A stretch of 64,000 nt of DNA from Lobosporangium transversale (GCF_002105155.1 NW_019029052.1:62001-126000), one strand, 5' to 3'; numbered from the stretch's first letter, positions 24,283 to 36,180 are shown. The notes: generated by a model not told the origin, from the sequence alone. Numbers and translations are program-made.

Positions 24283-24915
24283 AGCAAAAAATAAGAATAA
24301 AATAAAATAAAAAAAAATACTATCAATTGATTTTTGTTCTTAATATGTTCCATACTACTAATGCAACAATCCTTCAAATTGTAAAATGTCAAAGTAAGAA
24401 GCGCGCCACGATCAATCAAGTGAGTTTTATCATTATTACCTTATACTTTGGAGAGCCAGCTCTTTTAGCAATCAAATGTGTAATATCCTCAGTCAGATCA
24501 AAACTCACTGTTCCGCCTAGAGCCTTGATTTTTTCATTGACAGCATCCTTGAAGAACCCAGGGAGAAAGAAAAATAAAAGATATATATATATATAAAAAT
24601 AAAAAAAAAAAACAAAAGATAAACTGTCAACATCTCATACTGAATAGAGATGAATGTGACAAATAGGTGATATGCTTTTTGCCAATGTACCCTCTCCTCC
24701 TTGGCCAATCCAGTATAACAAATAAGTGTCCCATGCAAGGGCAGTTTAGGGTTGGAGAGAGCCCCAGATGTTTGCGAAATAGGGTGTCCCTGTGATGCCT
24801 GTTGTTGAGGTTGTTGTTGCTGGTGCCGTTGTTCTTGTTGAGGTTGTGGTTGTGCCGGTTGCTGCTGTTGTTGCTGTTGTTGTGGCTGTTTCTTTGGATG
24901 AGATTGCCGAAACAT
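19931..24915 (-). CDS. Multi-BRCT DNA replication/checkpoint scaffold, TopBP1/Dpb11/Rad4 type
   Basis: A many-exon gene with at least six BRCT-like modules. The first exon (24915 down) starts with a Gln-rich tract, then G-T-L-I-C-Y-T-G-L. Later modules show L-K-G-C-S-I-C-V-T-G-F; H-G-G-K-Y-T-K-D with T-T-H-L-I-C and W-F-I-D-T-L; C-Q-I-F-L-C-P-S with I-T-G-G; I-S-I-S-A-S with L-G-G-V-C and V-R-M-E-W-L-K-R-C; L-V-I-C-L-P with W-L-Y-K-C; and near the C-terminus F-Y-F-M-L-T-G-I-S with L-G-G-V-V and T-H-L-V-T. The glycine pair and the C-terminal Trp are BRCT hallmarks. Family members bind phosphorylated Sld3/Treslin and the 9-1-1 clamp during origin firing and ATR/Mec1 activation. The last module, with R-T-A-K-L-V-M-A-K, resembles the C-terminal TopBP1 pair that yeast Dpb11 lacks. 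Ser/Thr-rich linkers with many S-P or T-P sites could be kinase targets. Several introns hold 30-plus-base T tracts. Confidence 0.75.
23835..24095. repeat. Two long T homopolymers in adjacent introns (representative of many)
   Basis: T runs of about 35 bases occur near 23836-23870 and 24061-24095. Similar runs of A or T lie near 2670-2693, 11602, 12144, 17503, 20680, 25290, 25750, 26565, 28870, 30085, 31070, 37725, 44250, 57001, 60115, 60901 and 63485, all outside coding sequence. Confidence 0.8.
24253..24281. repeat. (TA)n microsatellite in a BRCT-gene intron
   Basis: About fourteen uninterrupted TA units lie in an intron of the BRCT gene, on the 3' side of a coding exon near 24160-24245. 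No coding role. Confidence 0.7.
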
Positions 24916-25288
24916 GTCGCATGAATGCTCCCTTCACCCCCCTAATGAATGAATACGATGTTGTGTTCGAGCTTGAACGACAATGAACAAAAACAGAAAA
25001 CCATGCGAGGAAATAAAAGAGAGCTGGATGGAGTGTTGTGCGATGTTTTTGTCACAAAAACATTCAAACGAAAGAGGATACTTCGCCTGCCCTTTGGGAT
25101 GATCGAGTTGTCCTTTGGCGCAGCTTTATTTAAAAAAAAGAGTGAAAGACGTGTCTGAAAGAATAAAAAAATAAAAAAACAAATGTGACTGCATTGCTTT
25201 CATATAACCCACTTTGAGTTGAGCACCAATAGCTGTCCATCCAGTGGAATGCACTTGTGAGAGCAAATGCATGCCAATATAGCCATCG

Positions 25289-25320
<32 letters not shown>

Positions 25321-25746
25321 TTGCTTCGCCACCTTTGACACGAGGAATAGATATAAACAGGGCTGTATCTAATCATCGAATCGTGTGCACATACCTCGAT
25401 GAGTTTGAAAAAAAAAAAAAAAAAAAAAAAAACTACGCGCATAGTGCATAGAATCATTGCCCCTCCTCACTTTATGTTCTAATCCACAATACTCTCGACG
25501 GTCAAAACCTAGTGCATAGATTTATTTATTTATTCTTTTCTATCTCTCTCTTTTAAAGCAGAAAAAATGATGGGATGCTACATTACCCGAAAGATATATG
25601 TATCTGCTAGCGTGTAATTGAACGCGAAAGGAATGTTTAGTAAAAAAAAAAAAAAAAAAAAAAGCGCCGCACAATATGGAGCACAGCGCAAGGCCAAACC
25701 CCAGTTTGCTTGGCCTTATAATTGAACAAACAGGAGAGAAGCAGGA

Positions 25747-25779
<33 letters not shown>

Positions 25780-26555
25780 ATGCGGGGTGACCTTCCCATT
25801 TTTGTGTAATATGAAAAAAAGAAATGCGGGGCAAATGAATGAATGAATGAAAGTAAAAAAATCTTTTCGGAACAAAGATGAATCTTGTTCTACCAAATAG
25901 GCTTGTTCATACAAAGATTCTACTATTCACAGAGCGTTTTTCTTTTTCTCTTTTTGTTCTCCTTTTCTTTTCGATATTCGGAAGAAGATAGGAAGAACTG
26001 CATTTACATTGTTTAATATTGTGGCGATAAACCTTTCCCCCTCCCCACACGATTGAACTACTGGAGTGCGTTAGTTAAACATGATACCGTATTAAAATGT
26101 AGTAAACATGACATTCTTCTGCTTCATGTTTGATGATATTTACACCCAGTTTTTTTTTTATATTTCATTTTACGTCCATCCGTGGCAATGCAAGCATTAC
26201 TGCATTTCCATTGGCTCAAATATGCGGAGAGGGGAGCCGCAAATGGCAAAAAAAAGCCCCAGGAAAAAAAAAGAAAAAGATCAAACCTCCAATGCCATTC
26301 ATCGTATTCTTTCCATATTAGCAGTATACATGTGTACTTGATATGAGCAACTCCGAAGCTTGGACAGAAACCTCATCTAGTATAAAAAGAAAGAGACAAT
26401 TGCCATTCTCCCCTTCCTTCTTTTCTTTTCTTTTCACTGCCCTTTTCCCCTTTCTTCTAACTTGTGGCACTTTTTAAGTTCATTCACTCTCTACTCTCTA
26501 CTCTCTCTCTCATTTCACTCTCCATTTTCTTTCTCTCATTTCTCTCTCATTCTTT

Positions 26556-26594
<39 letters not shown>

Positions 26595-26597
26595 ATA
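24916..26597. other. Intergenic stretch with multiple A homopolymers
   Basis: This divergent region between the BRCT gene and guanine deaminase holds A tracts near 25289-25316, 25409-25430, 25641-25662 and 25749-25776 and a (GAAT)n run near 25836-25850. The deaminase promoter end (26400-26560) is pyrimidine-rich with CTCTACTCTC repeats. No gene is supported. Confidence 0.5.
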
Positions 26598-27353
26598 ATG
26601 CACACATTCGCTTCTTCCATCAGCAAGGTCTTTTATGGCACTTTGATCCACTCCCTCTCCATTAAAGAGATCGAATACATTAGACAGGGCTTGTTATTTA
26701 TTGATGACGAAGGCAAGATTGCGAAGTTGGTCAAGAATGTGCCCGAGGACAGGGTCGAAGCTGAGCTCGAAGGAGTGGATGAGGACAGGGTACATACAAA
26801 AAGCAACAACAAACAAAAAAAAAAACTGTGCACAGCCTTCAACGTTATAAATTGCCCTCTCCTCCCCTCTATCTCTCTTTCCTATTGTGTGAAAGCAATT
26901 AGTTGTCTGCCCCTGCACTGTTGCACTGACCCCAAGAGGTTTCGGAGGTGCTCGGAGGGAAGAGACAAATGATTGCGACACACAGATTTGTGTCACAATG
27001 AACCCAGGACGAAAACATCCATGTTTGATTTGACATTGACATACGCCCAACTCTATTTGCCCCGCAAAAACATACTGCTGTCGATGTATTTACACCATCC
27101 TGTTATCTATATTATATAATCTTCCCTCCCCTAATTAACGCTTTGTATGCCTCCCAAATCCTTATTAGGTTGTCCGTTTGAACGATGATCAGTTCATTAT
27201 CCCTGGATTCATTGATACCCACATTGTAAGTTCAAAAACAATAACTAATAATAATAATAATAATATAATAATAATAATAATAATAATATAATAATAATAA
27301 TAATAATAATATAATAATAATAATAATAATATATAATAATAATAATAATATTA

Positions 27354-27388
<35 letters not shown>

Positions 27389-28569
27389 GACCTGATTCAT
27401 CACAAGTCTCTTCCTAAATATATACATCTATCTGTTATTCCCCTTCCTTTTAGCATGCTCCTCAGTACACATTCTGTGGCAATGGACACGATCTGCCTCT
27501 ACTGGAATGGCTCGACACCTACACCTTCCCTCGTGAGTCCAAGTTTGCGGACAAGGAGTACGCTCACAAGCTCTATACCAAATCCGTGGCCCGCTCACTC
27601 CGGAACGGTACCACATCTGCCTGTTGGTTCGCCACCATCCACTTGGACGCCTGTAAGGAGTTAGTCAACATCATTCAGGAGCAAGGCCAACGTGCTTACG
27701 TCGGCAAAGTCAACATGAACCAGAACAGCCCCGATTTCTTGATCGAGACCACTGAATCCTCTGTTCGAGACACTCGAGCCTTCATCGAGTATGTCAACAA
27801 AACAAATGCTCAACTGAATCACAAACCCCTGATTACTCCCATCATCACCCCTCGTTTCGCCATCTCTTGTACTTCGGACCTCTTGACCGAACTGGGCAAA
27901 TTGGCCAAGGAATACAACCTCCCTATTCAATCCCACTTGTGTGAAAACATGAACGAGATTGGTTTCACCATGTCTCTCTTCCCTCAATCTGTCAACTATA
28001 CCGCAGTCTACGCTGATCATGGATTGTTGAACGACCGGACCATCATGGCTCACTGTGTTCATATGAAGGATGAGGAGCTCGACTTGATGAAGGAAAAGAA
28101 CGCTGGGATCTCTCATTGCGCCAACTCCAACTTTAACCTCAAATCTGGAATGGCTGATGTTCGCAAGATGATCAACAAGGATATCAAGGTTGGCTTGGGT
28201 ACAGATGTCGCAGGCGGTTACTCCCCTTCGATCCTCGAAGCCCTTCGTGCTTCGCGCTCTTGCTCCGTAGCTCGTAATGCGGACACCACATTACTGGTCA
28301 CAGAGTTGTTCTACTTGGCCACCATGGGAGGTGCCCGTGTTATGGAACTTCAAGATACTATCGGAAATTTCCAAATCGGAAAGGAATTTGATGCCATCTT
28401 GGTCAACACCTCCGCCGATAACTCACCAGTCGATGTCTTTGATCATGATTCTATCGAAACAAAGTTTGAGAAGTATCTCTTTGTTGGAGATGACCGCAAC
28501 AATGAAAAGATCTATGTTCAGGGCAAGGAGGTCCGTCTCCCTGATTCCAAGGTTGCTTCGCACAAGTAA
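26598..28569 (+). CDS. Guanine deaminase
   Basis: Exons 26598-26789, 27169-27225 and 27454-28569 join in frame to give 454 residues, the usual length for the family. The enzyme hydrolyses guanine to xanthine and ammonia in purine salvage or nitrogen use, and is a zinc-dependent amidohydrolase. Visible motifs: P-G-F-I-D-T-H-I-H-A-P-Q-Y across the second splice junction (two metal-binding His), P-L-L-E-W-L-D-T-Y-T-F-P-R-E (substrate-binding region of guanine deaminases), H-L-C-E-N (metal His with downstream Glu), M-A-H-C-V-H, and G-L-G-T-D-V-A-G-G (metal Asp). All catalytic residues appear present. The second intron carries a large AAT microsatellite. A T-then-A homopolymer lies immediately 5' of the start, and a long A tract directly follows the stop. 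Confidence 0.93.
27247..27390. repeat. (AAT)n microsatellite with TAATAATATAATAA interruptions
   Basis: About 140 bases of AAT units, interrupted at intervals by a dropped base, fill most of intron 2 of the guanine deaminase gene. The periodic interruptions suggest a higher-order repeat of about 25-30 bases. Confidence 0.85.
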
Positions 28570-29011
28570 AAAAAAAAAAAAAAAAAAAAATTATACCCCT
28601 TGATTCATCAATGCAAGGATAGAAGAAGGTGGTATAGAGTGAGAAACGCACAAAACACACCACTCTCTCCCTATATCGTTTATATATGAAAATATGTGCA
28701 ACAGTTTTCCAAACATGCCTTTTTTTTTATTTCTTTCTTTTCTTTCTTACTTTCAAAGAAGGAAAGGAAAGAATAAAAAAAAAAAAAAGAAAGAAAAGTT
28801 TTTTTTATAGAAAACGCACTAGTACCTATTTTGTAATAATAGAAAAAATAAACATAGTATATAATTCCAAAAAAAAAAAAAAAAAAAAAAAAAGTCCTTG
28901 CTAGATGGAATGGGGTTTCTTTTTTTTATTTTTTCGCTTGTAAAAAAAAAAAAAAAAAAAAAAAAAATGGGGGTGCTTTAATATGTTACATAATGAAAAG
29001 AAACGAGAGTT
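28570..29011. other. Convergent 3' intergenic region
   Basis: Homopolymer A tracts lie directly after the deaminase stop (28569-28590), near 28870-28893 and near 28941-28966. No gene. Confidence 0.5.
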
Positions 29012-30090
29012 CTAAAAGATTGCTTCATAGTTCTCAATCATGATCCTCACCACCGTTCCAAGTGTCAGGAGTGCCGATCCGTTCAAGAGCAACGAATCCT
29101 TGTCCTGTCCGCTAACAGCAGACATTTCAATCTCTTGCATAACATCTTGGTGCCGCACAATGTTGGGTGTCATCACTACTGCCAAATTGAAAGGTGTCAT
29201 CTTGTTGGACTCATGTCTGTCTGCTACCATCCTCAGTAGCTTAAAGACCTCCATTGCCAATATTAAACTGTTCTGTGACAATTGACTAATGATTTCTGTC
29301 TTGATAAATTCGATCACCGTGATTGATTTTTCTCCACTGTCATCCTCATTAGTCTTGTTGCTTCTATTGTGTTCCTCATCCTTCTTGCGCTTCATCCTTT
29401 CAAACACTGACATGGGGAACAATGGCTCTGGTAGTTCTCTCAGGAACAACTTGAGTAACACAGCCGAGATGTGAATGTCGTATTCTGAAAGATCCACAGG
29501 ATTGCCACGATCGTATGCAGCGCGTACTTGTTTCAACATGGCTGAACTAGGACTACGACGGAAAAGTCCCTCAACATAGAGTCCATTCTCTATGAGGTTT
29601 TGGATGCAGTCCCGGATAAAAGGTGGAAGGCCTAATTCTCCATTGGGTCCCATGAGTCGATCCAGGGGTGCTCCAAAGACTCTATTAGCATGATCCTGTT
29701 GATCCTCTGGAAGAGTAATTGTATCTTCAAATTTAAGGTTGTGTCTGCAATAGATGATTAGACCGTGAAAAAATTGTAATTAATCAGTTATTTAATATTA
29801 AAAACTTTAGGGTTATCCATGAAATGAAGGCGCTATCAAAGCACACAGTGGAGACTCTTTATTTTTGACAAAAAAAAAAAAAAAAAAAAAACACTTACTT
29901 GTATACTGCAGCAGGAATGTTGATCTGATTGAGAGGTACGACTGTTGCCAGCTGAGAAAGGGTATCGATATAATGGACTTTGGCTCCGAATTTAGGGCTA
30001 TAAAGTAATGGGCACATGATAATGTTTCAATGTCATGTGTGAAAAGAGAGTTAATGCAACTGTGTTTTGTACTCAATCAATTAGGAAAAC

Positions 30091-30123
<33 letters not shown>

Positions 30124-30939
30124 CAAAAAAACACACCTGATAATAGAATTCATGGTTCCAAGAATGAGTCTTGGCCAGGTTGAAGGATGGACAATGTACA
30201 GGGCTTTCAGGTTCTTCTTGTGACTAAAATATGGTATCAATTGAAGAAGAAATGAGAGAAATGAAATGAGTAAAATCGCTCGGGTATTCCTCTGCGCCTA
30301 CGACTCTATTTCTCCCTTTCTCTCTTTTCTTTCTCTCTCCCTTATTTTCTCTTTTTGCTTGTGATTTTGTGTAGCAAGCAATAGTTGACATGAATGTGCC
30401 ATACTTGCGGTTCAAGCTCCGGTATGCTGTAAAGAGCCACTTCCATCCAGGACGATACAATGCTCCACCTGAAAACATGACCACTGTGTAGTCATTCTCT
30501 ACAAATTGCTCCAATTGTGCAAGGACAATTCTAAAAAAAAAAAGGTAAACAAAAAAGATGATGGAGACACAATGTTAAAAATTTTGTGTAATTTGTTGTA
30601 TACCACACTTTATGATTCAACTCTTTTGTTAGATGAAGTGGCAGTGAATGTTACCTGAGGATGGTATCGTAATCTACAACGGCTGGGTCCGGTAGGTTGC
30701 AGGCACAAATCACTACCATCGGTCTACTTTCATAATCGACACCTGAGTTGTTCCGAGAGAGAAGGGGAGGAGCGGCAGCATTGGCAAAGGAATAATAAAC
30801 ATTAGACATGCTTTGTTTTACGTAATTTGTGAATAAAATTAAGTGCTAACGCTGCATACTCCACTCCGTTATCGAGTAGTTTAAAGAAAAGAAAAAACAC
30901 TTTACCTGCACGGTAAATGATATTGTCGCTAGATGTCAT
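29012..30939 (-). CDS. CRAL-TRIO (Sec14/BCH)-RhoGAP protein, ARHGAP1-like
   Basis: About six exons. The N-terminal exons (30939 start; about 30810-30661; 30530-30405; 30222-30138; 29999-29899) encode a Sec14/BCH-like module with R-P-M-V-V-I-C-A-C-N-L-P, G-W-K-W-L, and K-N-L-K-A-L-Y-I-V-H-P-S-T-W. The last exon (about 29745-29012) encodes the RhoGAP domain: L-P-P-F-I-R-D-C-I, then E-G-L-F-R-R-S-P with the arginine finger in G-L-F-R-R, V-L-L-K-L-F-L-R-E-L-P-E-P-L, and M-T-P-F-N-L-A-V-V-M-T-P-N. The protein would speed GTP hydrolysis on Rho/Cdc42-type GTPases at membranes, as p50RhoGAP does. An acidic/basic insert (K-R-K-K-D-E-E-H) sits inside the GAP domain. Splice sites were placed by eye and the short first exon is the least certain part. 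Confidence 0.8.
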
Positions 30940-31501
30940 GGCTGAACAGGTGAAATGATGGAACTGAGGGAGGGCGAATATGAAAAAGAAGAAAAAGAAG
31001 AGAAAATGGAAGAAAAAGTAATGAAGGAGAATGAATGTATGACAAAACGAGAAGAAGAGAAGAAGAGAAAAAAAAAAAAAAAAAAAAAAAAAAGATGAAG
31101 AATGAAAGAGAGATGACCAAAGACAACGCGAAGAGACAGGGACAAGATATATAAAAAAATTGGTCAGAGACCCATTAATTGAATTGAATTGAATTAAATT
31201 GAACTAATGCATTATCTATTTCACTGTTCAAACAAAGTGCACACAGCACACAAATTTAATAAAATGTGGCTTTTTTTAGGTGATCCTGTGCTGCACAGAC
31301 AGGGCCCACAAGACTACCTCGCGTGCTCGTGCTCGTTCACGCGTGGTCTTCCTCCCTTTCGGCTCCTTTTAGCTCTTCCATTCCATCTCTCACCATCGAC
31401 CTCCATTCAATTTAACCATCCTCTACTTTTTATTCTTTTTCTTTTTCTTTTTCTTTTTCTTTTTTTTTTTTCTCTTCATCACAAAATCTTTTGGACTCAT
31501 C

Positions 31502-33234
31502 ATGGTGTGTGTTCATGGTATTTTTTTTTTTACATTTACCGTAAAAAAAGGTTGTTGCTGCCCAGATGTGCATAACGCCACCAAATGTGAATATAAAATT
31601 TTGATATGAGCATTCATCTTATTTTCAATAGGGAAAGGTCAACAAAAGACAGACAGGCGTAACAACCAGGAGTAGATCTCAGCGGCAAGTTGCCCTCAAC
31701 TCCGCCAGACCTTCATCCTCAAGAACCAACCACTCAAAGACAAAAGGAATATCTAAAAAATCGACCTCTCAAGGGGATAGAAATCTGCCTCAGGAGAATA
31801 GAGATTCTACATCTGAACCAAGCTCAGAGGTCGAAGGAGCGTCATCTGAAGTAGACTCGGAGGCAGAAGGAGCACCAGGTTCATCGTCAAGAAAGGAAGT
31901 AGTTCCTATCAAAACTAAAGGATCTAAATCATCATCATCAATCCCGACATCGAAACCTCTTTTGGCATCAACAAAGTTAACTAGAAGAACAGCAGCGATT
32001 ACAACATCAGCACCAGCATCTTCAGGGTCTACAACTACAAAAGAAAAGGAGCAAGGAAAGGGGAAAGAGCCGGCACAGATATCTTCTGATGAAGAAAGCA
32101 CCTCTAGTAGCAGTGATGATGATGCTAATGATGGTGGTGCTAAAGAAAACGAGTCTGAAGAAGGAGCGGGTCATCAATTGAGGTTGCGACCAACTCTGCG
32201 CATTGTCTCCAAAGCAACAGTCACAAAGACCTGGAAGCCTATCAATATTAAAACACGAACACATGTTCAATCCATGATCGCCAGTCTCTTTCCGTAAGCA
32301 CAGAAGCTTTTTTTTTTTTTATTTTTTTTATTCTGGTGTTGTGCCTTTTTTTTCACCTTTTCTTCCTCTTTATCATGGTCAATTGCTCGTAGTGCTGCAA
32401 TATCACAAGCGCGAGGAGAAAAACGAAAAATCGCCACTCAGACGGCGTTGAATCGCCTGATGCAAAAGTGAGTAATTATAAAGGGCTTTTATTATTATTT
32501 ATCTTTATTTATCTTCTTTTCCTTATGCTTTCGAAAATGAAGAAAAGCTAACCTTACCTGGTTTGCAACCTATTCAAGGATGAATGACCGTCTGAGTGAA
32601 TTGAATGTGCCTCCGCCAAGAAAAGATCGACCCAACTATCCGCAGCTCGCTGCCCAAAATGTAAAAGCAAAATATAGATGAAGCATACATTTCGATATTG
32701 TGTGAGTCAATATAACGTCTCCTTATAATACCTTTTCTTATTAATTGAATAGAGACAACTGGAAGCCATGCTCGTATCTGATCTTGAGCAGATACGAGAT
32801 TTAGAGCTGCGACTCGAGCAAGAGCAAATGTATGTCTATAATGTGGGAAATGATTGGAAAGCTACCAAAGTGAATGTCTTTTTTTTTTTTTTTTTTTCTT
32901 TTTTTCCGGCAGCTGAATCCTAAAATGGTTTTTATTTCATTAATACTAGTCTGGAAAAGAGGGAGGAGCAAGAATTAGAGAATTTTCAAGAACAGAAACG
33001 CATGTTGGATTCACACAACGCAGATCTTCAGCGACACAAGTTGCACTTCCTGCTGCACGAGGGATCGCATCGAGGGATTTCCAAAGAGACATTAGCGACA
33101 TTAAGTTCCTCAACAGAAGACAGAGTTTACAACCATCTTTCAGCAGCGGACCAAAGGTTAATGGCTCTAATGCCTCTCGCACGGGACGAAGATTTTTCAG
33201 AAGCAGAGCTTCGTGACCAAACATACAATGTAAA

Positions 33235-33265
<31 letters not shown>

Positions 33266-33593
33266 AAAAAAAAAAAACTGCATGCATCGACAATTCGAAT
33301 CATGAAGCATTGCCAATTTTTTTGGGCTAACATGCATTATTGCTCTTCTTTGTGATTATTTTTGTTTTTTATTTTATAACAGCCGGATCAAGATCCAAAG
33401 ATAAACAGAGTGTCCAAACGCCTTGGCACTCGACTATCAGCTATTGAGCGTAATGGAGAAAGACTCGATCCTTTACTACAGCTCCTTGCTGAGGCCCAAA
33501 GCAAGGTTCGTGGACTATCCTCTTTAACATCCAATCAAGTTACTTCTAGTATCAGCAGCAGGAACAAGAGCCATTCGATGAGCCTTTTCTAAC
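31502..33593 (+). CDS. CENP-Q-like kinetochore protein (Okp1/Fta7 family)
   Basis: Exons: 31502-31504 (the ATG alone), 31632-32294, about 32394-32468, 32578-32660, 32754-32831, 32950-33231 and 33383-33593. The N-terminal half is disordered, basic and Ser/acidic-rich. The C-terminal half begins W-K-P-I-N-I-K-T-R-T-H-V-Q-S-M-I. It continues through A-L-N-R-L-M-Q-K and N-V-P-P-P-R-K-D into a long predicted coiled coil (R-Q-L-E-A-M-L ... E-Q-E-L-E-N-F-Q-E-Q). That pattern matches CENP-Q, a member of the inner-kinetochore CCAN, which pairs with CENP-U and binds microtubules or Ndc80 partners. The start is chosen because the ATG is followed at once by GTGTGT and the next exon opens in frame with G-K-V-N-K-R. 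If this is wrong the first Met lies further in. The family call rests on sequence pattern, not a search. Confidence 0.6.
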
Positions 33594-33611
33594 GCAGGCT
33601 TTTAAAAGGAA

Positions 33612-33628
33612 GGGGGGGGGGGGGGGGG
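33612..33628. repeat. 17-base G homopolymer just after a stop codon
   Basis: GGGG runs of this length are rare in this A/T-tract-rich window. It lies 19 bases after the CENP-Q-like stop, in the predicted 3' UTR, and on RNA could form stacked G structures. Confidence 0.85.
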
Positions 33629-34272
33629 ATTGTCTCAATTGTTTCTGCTTGCGTACGCCCTCTTTAATAGAGTTTCATTGAAACGTTAATGTTGATTTTC
33701 TGTATTTTGATTCGTATATTCTTTGTGTTCATTGTTATTTTGAATTCATGCAACGTTATTTTCATGTCCTCCTTTTTTTGTTTTTAAACGCGTGCACTTT
33801 ATTGTTCTTCAATCTTTTTTTTTTATTTTTTTATTTTTTTGATTCTTCTCCCTGTAAACAATATTGAAAAGTATATTAGTTTGAACTCTCTCGCACTTGG
33901 TAAAGGAAACTGTAATAATAATATATATTCTAATAAAAATAAAAATAAAATGCAAACAAAGAAACGGTTAAATTGACCCATGACAGTGTACAAATGTCAA
34001 ATGTCGCGTATATTGAATGCAAAGTGCCCCTACATGGGATGTCCCCTGAAAGAGGGGAGAGGAAATAGGAAATGATTTATCTATAACTAAATAATATATA
34101 TATATATATAATACTAACTATAACAATAATAATAAACGAATGGAAGCTATAATGATAAACATGTGTTTAGTGAAGTGGAGCTATACAAAATTAAGGTATT
34201 TTAAAATAAAGATAAAGTATATGTGAAATGAGATGTGTGTATATATGCATATGTATGTGTATGTCTGTATAT
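33629..34272. other. Convergent 3' intergenic region, AT-rich
   Basis: No gene. An (AT)n run lies near 34093-34110 and TATG-type repeats near 34240-34270, next to the stop of the seven-helix gene. Confidence 0.5.
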
Positions 34273-35991
34273 TTAGACGTGTCGCGATATCGATATCGAA
34301 TCAGATGTTAGTGCTTTGATTGGCCTTGTCACTTCACTATTCCTCCAATTGCCTTCGGCCGTCCTGTTGAGGCCATTGAAGTCATGGAACCCATCCTGAG
34401 CTTGGTTTTGGAAGGCGATAGGGGTGATGATGTGTTTGTCCTGGGACATTGAATTACCATCACTGCTAGGGCCACCATGACTACTTCTACCACCACCATC
34501 ACCTCTAGTACTGCTACTACCAGTACTGCCAGAGATAGTCCTAAACCCTCCACCAGCAGACATTGACATTGAAAGTGTAGGAGATCGTGATGCACTATCC
34601 GTTGATACTGGTGAAGATGGATGGGCAATAAAGGCACCTGTTGTTGCTGTTGTTGCTGTTGTTGCTGCTGTTGCTGTTGTTGTTAATATGGAAGGTCGTG
34701 ATGGTAGTGGTGATCCGAACAAGTTTCCAAGAGGCATGAAATCATCATACTCTTGGATCGGTGTGATGGCAATTGCAGGTTGGCTTCGAGGTGATTGATG
34801 ATAAGGTGTTGATACCGCTGTAGCATCATAATCACTATAATAACCAGTGTCGGCTATATGGGACGTCAAGGCTGACGTGGAGTTGTGTCTCTTGGGAAGA
34901 GAATCACTACTGCCTTTCCGACCAATGGGGCGATCGTAGCATCGTACACCATTGAAAGACCCTGCCCCGGCCGTTGTTGCAGCAGCCGTACTCGAACTCA
35001 TGCTCATACCCATGCCTAGGCCAACATCACTGCCCCCAGGACTGCCGCTACCATTACCATTACTATTATCGTTACCAATCCTAATGCCACTGCGACTGCC
35101 ACTAGCAGTGTCATTACGATGGATCGAACCCATTTCAAGTTTGCTTGGGCTACTGGAATGATGGTCAGATCCGGCCTTTGGATCCGTGACAGTGTTGAAA
35201 AGGATCCGGATATTGAGACCAAACTCTGTGAGGTTAAAGATGGTCAAGGTGGAGGAAAACAACTCATAGTAGACATAAGTCGGTAGAGTCTTGTCAAAGA
35301 TACCAATGATCCGATAGATCGACATGAACAACAACAAGGCCAAATCTACTGTGAACAACGTGGTCTGTAATCGACGGTATTGAACCAACTGTGTGTTCTT
35401 CTTGCCCGAGCTCATCCCTGTCAAGGTCCTGAACAAGACTACATAAAAAATCCCCTCACAGACAATATAGTAAAATCGGAACACAGGGGCCCCAGCATCT
35501 CGAAACAACCATGCGATTGCCAACTTCTCACATCGGGTTCCCTCGGCGACCGATCCATTACACCAATAGTTTTGAAGGATGTTCACAATCACAATCATGA
35601 ACAACTCCAGAGCTCGGAAGCCAATCAGGAGATAATGTAACCAATCCAGTTTCCGAAACGAGGGAAACACAGCTGAGCATCGCAAGTAGGCCAGATACAT
35701 TGTCACGGGCTTCGTGATGAAATACGCAATATTGTTGATCACATTTAACCAAAGGGCCGCTTGGAAGGAAACGGTCCCGAAGGGGATGGTCATCAAGAAG
35801 AAAACACAGAGTTGGTTCACCAACTGAGTGATGTTGATGATCGGAAAAAGATGATATTTTGATCCGGTCCGTCTCAAGAAGATCATCCGGGAGAGTGAAT
35901 GGATGGTCAGGATCATGGACGCCCCCGTCAATAATGAACCCACAAGCTCTTCCATCCTTATATCGACCGCAATGGGCGAAGCAGCACTCAT
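34273..35991 (-). CDS. Seven-helix membrane protein with long Ser-rich tail
   Basis: Single exon, 572 residues. The first 290 residues contain about seven hydrophobic segments (for example L-L-T-G-A-S-M-I-L-T-I, L-C-V-F-F-L-M-T-I, W-L-N-V-I-N-N-I-A-Y-F, L-F-M-I-V-I-V-N-I-L, F-Y-Y-I-V-C-E-G-I-F-Y-V-V-L-F, V-D-L-A-L-L-L-F-M-S-I and L-F-S-S-T-L-T-I-F). A cytosolic-looking tail of about 280 residues follows, rich in Ser, Gly, Thr and Asn and probably disordered. The architecture is that of a receptor-like or transporter-like protein, but I see no GPCR signature and cannot name the family. The tail contains Gly/Asn/Ser triplet-repeat runs (about 34980-35100) and many Ser/Thr that could be phosphorylated. 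The promoter holds a long GA microsatellite. Confidence 0.8.
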   Translation of the reverse strand: MSAASPIAVDIRMEELVGSLLTGASMILTIHSLSRMIFLRRTGSKYHLFPIINITQLVNQLCVFFLMTIPFGTVSFQAALWLNVINNIAYFITKPVTMYLAYLRCSAVFPSFRKLDWLHYLLIGFRALELFMIVIVNILQNYWCNGSVAEGTRCEKLAIAWLFRDAGAPVFRFYYIVCEGIFYVVLFRTLTGMSSGKKNTQLVQYRRLQTTLFTVDLALLLFMSIYRIIGIFDKTLPTYVYYELFSSTLTIFNLTEFGLNIRILFNTVTDPKAGSDHHSSSPSKLEMGSIHRNDTASGSRSGIRIGNDNSNGNGSGSPGGSDVGLGMGMSMSSSTAAATTAGAGSFNGVRCYDRPIGRKGSSDSLPKRHNSTSALTSHIADTGYYSDYDATAVSTPYHQSPRSQPAIAITPIQEYDDFMPLGNLFGSPLPSRPSILTTTATAATTATTATTGAFIAHPSSPVSTDSASRSPTLSMSMSAGGGFRTISGSTGSSSTRGDGGGRSSHGGPSSDGNSMSQDKHIITPIAFQNQAQDGFHDFNGLNRTAEGNWRNSEVTRPIKALTSDSISISRHV

Positions 35992-36180
35992 GGAAATGTT
36001 GCAAATAGAGAGAGAAAGAAAGACCGTAGCAATATTTTTTGTTCGCTATGGTGATTGTGACCGTAATTGAGTAGGAGGGTTAATGAGGATGTTTTTTTTT
36101 TTTTGCTGTATGGATGAGGATCAACAAACAACCTCTCCTTTTATAAGAGATGTGTTTTGTGGAAGATAGTTTCGGGAGAG

